Shown here: positions 58,061 through 64,000 of the stretch, one piece after another
How the letters are laid out: the number at the start of each line of letters is the position of its first letter
Numbering within the stretch: the first letter of the stretch is position 1
DNA from: Apostichopus japonicus
Lineage: Eukaryota > Echinodermata > Holothuroidea > Aspidochirotida > Stichopodidae
DNA: 64,000 nt
Direction of reading: 5' to 3'
Assembly (NCBI RefSeq): GCF_037975245.1
Contig: NC_092563.1
Span: forward strand, 8,059,501-8,123,500
Translations under genes and position numbers: made by a program
The notes under the pieces: generated by a model
The model's database searches: none
Seen by the model: only the letters and a program-made list of their open reading frames with translations
What the model was told of the DNA's origin: nothing

Positions 58061-60190
58061 TTTCACATTTGTTATTATGGTTATTATTAGTTATCACTTG
58101 TTTGTATTTGCTATTATCAGTTATTTTGGTTTTTATTGAACATAATTGAATATATAATTGAAATATATTTAACATGTGTGCAAAGTAGTTACCACTTCTT
58201 TAATGCTTTGTTGTCATCTTTCTATCTCTCAAATGTGTTGAGCTGCTAAGCTATTAATGCTAATTCAAGATTCACTTTGCAACACTGTGTTTGCAACACT
58301 GTAAAAGTGTTTAATGTAACAAAGTTAACTGTTATTATTTCTATGTGGTTTTCTGAGTCTAAAACAATTTTGCAGCCGCTCCATTTCTGAACCTTTTATT
58401 CTGAAACTAGTACTATGTATTTATGATGAAGCAAAAAGAAGTTACTATTTGGAGTTGATAAATCTGTTCTTTTCTATGACTCTTACACGGTTTTAGGGAT
58501 CAAATGGCCCAAATCGGGCTCAAACACAGTCTTCATGAACAATATGTGTAACTTCATTTCTATGGTTACTCAAACACATGTTTACCTGCTCGACTTCAGT
58601 TGCCCAATCAGATCACATGAACAACTGAAACAGATGTCTACAGGAAATCTGTACACATGGATTATCTGTGAATTCCTCAAATTGCTTTCTGGGATAGCTG
58701 ACGCATTTGTATCATGCAACCGGTGTCAAAGCTCAACCTCGTAATATTTCAACCAAGTAAGTGTACAAAATGTTAAAAAGAAGTGGACTGACAGTATAAA
58801 TTGAAACATTTCATCATATGGGCTATTTTTTAAAAGTGTGCTTATATTTTTGCCCCTAACCCCTAAATAATTCATCAGGGCAATGCAGTGTTTGCAATTC
58901 CCACATCTGGCTGTGCAATCCCACAAAGAACATTTGTCTGCTGAGGAAATGCCCGAACTCTTTTCTTGCATATATGCAATTACTTAATGAGCAACTGATC
59001 CACTTGTTCATTAGCCTATATACACATAAAATTTTTTGAAAATTGATCAGTCACACAGAAATACGTCTTAGAAGAAAAGAAGCTTGTTTACATATCTTCT
59101 AGTATGGTTAGAAAATTAGACCTTGTTTCTTTAAAATTGGCAACACAATACTTAAGTTCAAGACATAATTAGGTGTAATAACTTTCCCATTCTGAAATAC
59201 TGTCCAAACTAGTAATGGAGAAACATTTGCAGGAATTTAATGTCTCATAAATGATAACAAGACTGAAGTGAACAAAGCTTTTCAAGAAGACAATTACATT
59301 TACAGCACAACATGAGACTGATGATAAATAACGTTCAGTGATTTTGTATTATAGAATATTGAGAATCTGCAGCAATTGCTACTATGTTTCCATAAATTGT
59401 TTAACAGTCCCATTCAGGGTTTGCCAAATTTAAACTTTGACCATCCCAGTTTATTGCACTGAAATGTCAGTGAAAATAACACATTTCTGTGCATTTTTCA
59501 TATCAATAGTCATTAGCTTTATTGAGTTATCTGTCGTTAAAAATGCTGAACTGAATAAATGCTGCCATAATTTTTAAGGAGGGTGTAGATTCTACAAACT
59601 TCGATCAATATATGCAAGTCCCGCCAAACAGATCACCCGCCAATCAAATCTCTCTGTGTTGTTTATGACCGTTATAAACCTAGGCCTTTACTATCACTTT
59701 CATGTTTAAGCTGTTCCTTCTCTTGAAAGGTATCTTTCTATCGGTTTTACCGATGTAGCTGGCAAATTGTGTAACTTGCTTCCATTGCAATGAATACGCA
59801 GGTGATTTCAGACGTTTCCTCCATGGAATTTTAAATAGTGTTTGATACGAATGGGACTGCATTGAAGACTATTTTGTTTACATTTGTGTAATGAACCTTA
59901 CTAAAATAGGCAGTCACAGTGATATTAGGGTAAATCGATACCGCCATAAGGGCAACAGAAATATTTCTTTCCATTGTGACAGCTTTTCTCCATATACCCA
60001 CCTGGTCAGAGTGAATTTAGGTTAACAAACATTGAATCTACTTCGGAAGTTTGTTTTCAGAAATTCATAAGCAAACTGTGAATTGGACTTTAAATTGATA
60101 TTACCAATTGTAAGCCTGAATTGAAATACCATAGGCATGCAGATAGATAATACTGTTCAGTAAAATTAATTCCCAGAGAAAAGTTGTTTG
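58061..60190. other. AT-rich non-coding DNA
   Basis: No gene, RNA or bounded element recognised. Confidence 0.45.
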
Positions 60191-60231
60191 ACACAAGCAG
60201 GGAGCTGCTAGTAGCAGCTCCCTGACACAAG
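60191..60231. mobile_element. Ultrashort palindromic insertion, 27 bp, with 7-bp duplication
   Basis: Core 60198-60224: arms CAGGGAGCTGCTA / TAGCAGCTCCCTG around a single base. Exact flanking direct repeats ACACAAG at 60191-60197 and 60225-60231. GCTGCT variant of the family. Confidence 0.78.
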
Positions 60232-60280
60232 TACTGTCCACTGCCACACAGTAATACCTAATAAAGTAAAACATGATACC

Positions 60281-60326
60281 CTCCCACCAGGGAGCTGCTA
60301 CTCTAACAGCAGCTCCCTGCTCCCAC
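60281..60326. mobile_element. Ultrashort palindromic insertion, 32 bp, with 7-bp duplication
   Basis: Core 60288-60319: arms CAGGGAGCTGCT / AGCAGCTCCCTG around an 8-base loop. Exact flanking direct repeats CTCCCAC at 60281-60287 and 60320-60326. It lies 63 bases after the previous copy and has the same arms but a different target. Confidence 0.78.
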
Positions 60327-62624
60327 CCTCACCCTTCTGCCAATCAAGGTAGGCCATGTGTAGTTAATTTGAATCCCCTTGCCTACTGAAATAAAGGACT
60401 GAAGTCTTTGTGTTTCAGCTAATAAAAGACCTTGGCAGAAAGCTAATCCACCATGAAAGGGTCAATTACTTCCCCTAAGGCAGCTTTAATTGCTGTGTGT
60501 CCTTATGTGAGGACATTGCTACCTTCTATATGTGCAATATCAACAAACTGAGTTAAGCCACAAATTTGATTGTAACTTTGTGACTCTTTCAGCCTCAAGC
60601 TTTTGAATGCCATAAGTTCTATAGGATCTCCGCTGATTGGTCCTTCCTTGGTAGGCATGTACAGGGCAAACAAATGAGAACAGGGGATTCATGAAATAAG
60701 AAGAATGCAGTATCGTTGTGAAGAACTCATCACCCCCAGTACCACTGTGGATATTGTTGATAGGCTTGTTTTACATGCAATTTTTAAGCACATTTCTAGT
60801 TATTAACTCTCACTATTTATTCCCATAGCTACTTTCAGATGAAATTGTTAATACTGGTGGATCCTGGGGGCCACGAGGGGGCTTAGCATACTAAAAAACT
60901 ACCAAATTTATAGAAAATTCAAAACTCTCTTAAATGCAGCAACTTTCCAAGGGGGAAGGATTGTCCCCTTCTCTGAGACCCCTCTTCAGGACCACGGGTA
61001 GATACCCCCCACCCCCGCCCTCCCGAGGGCAATCAAAATAACTTTAAAAGAATTTTGATTTTGGACTTAACATATTACCAGTTTGCATGTAGGAACCCTG
61101 AAAATTATTTCTTAAACAGTTCTGGGGGGGGGGGTTCCTGCCCCTATGCCCCTCTACCAGTACCTGATCACTATCACTTCATTTTGGTCTTTTCCAAATG
61201 TGAATTCTGGAACCACTGATACCAGGAGCCCTATTAGAAGTGGCCCAATAAATGGGGATTGTGATTATAAAGGAGGCAGTGAGGCCTTGGCCCCAACTCT
61301 GGTCGGTTGAGGGAAAATCACTTTCAACAGTTGGATAAAAAATATTCACCGGTGGAGGAGGGGGGAGCATGGGCTGAGGTAATTATTTTCTGGATATTCG
61401 ATTTCATATTCCGCATTACAAACACAACCATTCCCAACGATCTAATTTGCCAAATTTAATGGGTGGAAATTATGCCCCGCCAAAATGTCATATTTAAAGC
61501 GCATTTTGTGGTCCATAGCATGGGACTCTCATGCAGAGACTGTTGCATTATTGCCACTAGTCTCCGGTTGGCTACATGAAGTTTTCCTTGTTCTCTCTTA
61601 CCTAGGTAAGATTGTCCTCAATTTCTACCTTTTGGTCAAATTAGGTAATAATAAGCGAACCATAAATGTCTTGAGATCTTGAATGTGCTGGTTTTCTGCT
61701 GGTGTATGTACTAAATGGTTAGCGAGGCCACAGCTGTGGGGTAATTTTGAGTGATGTCACAATTGACGTCACTTCGGGATTCCCCCAAATTGTTTCGTCC
61801 AGCTGCTACAGTTTGGCATACTTTGTATGTATGTCTTGGCCACATTTTACCATACTTTGTTTCTATGATCCAATACTGAAACAAACTGTCGCATTATTGC
61901 CATTAGTCACTGTTATTTGAAGATTTCCTTGTTCTCTCTCCCGTAGTGTCCTGACGTAGGAATACGCATCTGGCTGTTTGATGCAGGGTTTGTTGCAATT
62001 AATACGCAATTCATTCTGTTATGTGTAATTATCACTATCTCAATATTCAACAATTTCAGTTGATACTATGGTCTTGTACATTTATCAGAAGCCTTCCTTT
62101 GATTATATGGCAGATTTGCTGCGGAAAAGTGAAGAAGCCAATCATGTTTGTCAAATGGGCTCATTTCCCCCAATATGGTATCCAAGCCCTCCATCCTCCA
62201 GTGAACTATCACTTGGTCTTAGATTGTTTTCTACAATGCAAGACGCATGACGTAGTATCATTGCCAAAACATACTATATAACATATTTCAATCAGAGTTG
62301 GCCTTGAATTTATTCCTCCACATGTCCTTTTTCCATAACACTCCACAGGATTTCTTGGTTTCTTCAAAGAAGTAGAATTTTGTTCTTTTCTCTGCGCAAC
62401 TTACGTGATGTGTACTTAAGCATGCTATCTCATACAGCATGAGAGTAGCTAAACCAATTGTCATAACACAACTGCAGATTGCCAAAGCATAAAGTAAATA
62501 TTTTTCTGACTTAAGCTACATGTCAGAGTGAGGAGGAGATCGATTTTTTTTTGTCAAATTTGGCTCTAACGTGGAATGGCCCATGAAGTCATCTCCAGTA
62601 CTTTATTTATCAAAGTAATATTTG
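60327..62624. other. Non-coding DNA with one local direct duplication
   Basis: No gene recognised. A diverged direct repeat of about 70 bases is seen at 61541-61610 and 61883-61950 (GCATTATTGCCACTAGTC / GCATTATTGCCATTAGTC, then TTTCCTTGTTCTCTCT). G-runs and C-runs occur near 61005-61025 and 61123. Confidence 0.45.
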
Positions 62625-64000
62625 CATTGTTTGCAAGGTTGAAGGTTAAGGTCATGAGAAACAAATGGAATCTCACTGTCTGTATCCCACAAGGTAAATG
62701 AAGGTTTCTACTTTAGGGTGCTATTAGATACATTAAGGTATACTTATATCACATTATAGTTCTGTACCCCACAAGCCATACACTGGTTCTCAAATTATAT
62801 TTAGGTCCTATAATTATGCAAATAATAAGTATTTTCCTGTACAGATTATCGCTATCAGTTAGATGAATTCATATCAAGGAATTTCCATTGTTTGCTGGGT
62901 CGAAAATTTAAGTTCTTTAGAGAAAAATTGTAATTTAATTTTACTCTCTGTACCCCACAAGTATCCTGGCACTCATACAACATGACCAGAATACAGCATC
63001 AATAGGTGAATTTTCATATTCCAGTATAAAACTGGGTGAAAGTTATTGTTTGGCATCTTATAGCAACGAAGGCATCTACTTTAGGCTGCAACTTAGATGC
63101 ATTAAGGTATACTTATATCACATTTGAATTTTGTACCCCACAAGCTACACTTGTACTCATATAATATTTAGGTCCTACAATGAAAAGAATAAATTTACTG
63201 TACAGATTACCACTGTCAATTAGATGAATTCATATCAAGAAATTTCCATTGTTTGCTAGGTAGAAGGATTTAGTTCTTTTGAGCCAAATTGAAGTTTTAT
63301 TTCACTTTCTGTACACCACAAGGTATCCTGGCACTCATACAACATGGCCAGAATACAGCATCAATAGGTGAATTTTCATTATCCAGTATAAAGCCAGGGT
63401 CAAAGTTATTGTTGGCTTCTAATAGCAATGAAGGCATCTACTTTAGGCTGCAACAAGGATGCATTAAGGTATATTTACATTACATTAAAGTTCTGTACCC
63501 CACAAGCTACACTTGAACTCATATAATCTTAGGTCCTACAATGGGAGTAAAAAAGTATTTTCCTGAACAGATTAAAGCTGTCAATTAGATGAATTCATAT
63601 CAAGGAACTGCCATTGTCTGCTAGGTCGAAAGTTTAAGTTCTTGTTAAGTTCTTGAGAGACAAATTGTAATTTAATTTCACAGTCTGTACCCCACAAGGT
63701 ATCCCGACACTCATACCACATGACCAGAGTACAGTATCAAGTTAATTTTCATTATCCTGTATATAAAGCACTGTAAAAAATATTGTTGGCTTCTAATAGC
63801 AATGAAGGCATCTACTCTAGGCTGCCATTTAGATGCATTAAGGTATGTTTATATCACATTAAAGTTCTGTACCCCACAAGCTACACTGGTACTCATATAA
63901 TCTTAAGTCCAACGATGCGAATAAAAATTTTACTGTACAGTATACCATGGTCAATCAATGAATTCATATCAAGGAATATCCATTGTTAGCTAGGTAGATG
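62625..64000 (+). repeat. Satellite array, ~365-bp unit, runs off the window
   Basis: GAATTCATATCAAG(G/A)AA recurs at 62865, 63226, 63591 and 63960 (spacing 361, 365, 369). Each unit contains CTGTACCCCACAAG twice or a close variant, and GCATTAAGGTAT. Nearly four units are present, and the array continues past 64000. The first unit is the most diverged. Confidence 0.88.

Noticed and set aside
58535-58744. 69-codon plus-strand open frame
   Set aside because: No recognisable domain, no splice or family support, and its length is expected by chance in this DNA.

Overview
This window looks like nuclear DNA from an invertebrate animal, most plausibly a marine deuterostome such as an echinoderm; that placement is an inference. 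The support is: AT-rich DNA with spliced GT/AG genes and large introns, a tRNA-derived SINE, CR1/L2-like LINE remnants, many hAT-like miniature inverted-repeat elements (MITEs), and large foldback elements with tandemly repeated arms, reminiscent of sea-urchin TU elements. There is no bacterial-style gene organisation. Nearly all short open frames are chance or repeat-derived.

Two spliced genes can be supported, both on the + strand. Gene A (about 2.26-15.9 kb) can be assembled as one first exon plus eight downstream exons, with every junction GT/AG and every phase matching; it gives about 520 residues and is still open at 15,897. It has two intact alternative-looking first exons of equal length and phase (1a at 2,263 and 1b at 6,440) and a third, degenerate copy (1c at 9,618). 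The downstream part carries a C/H cluster, a W-S-S-Q-P motif and then blocks that resemble a DDE/RNase H-like transposase core (inference). No continuation after exon 9 was recognised. Gene B (about 51.96-54.36 kb) is the 3' end of a different gene: four exons encoding the last box (LGH...H..Y) of a tyrosine-recombinase-like (Crypton-like) domain, followed by a small C-terminal W..I/K..I/R domain and a stop.

The rest is a stack of mobile and tandem DNA. 0-1.8 kb: a LINE cut by a hAT-like MITE that is itself cut by a second MITE, each with an 8-bp duplication. 19-22.5 kb: degenerate tandem repeats. 22.67-28.5 kb: a 5.8-kb composite insertion flanked by TTAACAAT, whose empty site is preserved in a paralogous repeat at 50.79 kb. 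Inside it is a 4.6-kb foldback element; a second copy lies at 43.85-47.91 kb. In these two copies the outer ends are exchanged relative to the shared 2.1-kb centre. 30-32 kb: two hAT-like MITEs and a cluster of GTAACGGAGGGACA motifs. 34.4-41.4 kb: three more foldback elements with unrelated internal repeats but similar terminal bases and 8-10 bp target duplications. 54.4-58.06 kb: a ~182-bp satellite with an 875-bp higher-order period, starting right after the gene B stop. 62.6 kb to the end: a ~365-bp satellite.

The most unusual signal is a set of ultrashort palindromes (27 or 32 bp in total) with ends CAGGGAG/CTCCCTG. Three of the four are flanked by perfect 7-bp direct repeats, as expected of insertion elements; they may be an undescribed class of minimal mobile DNA.
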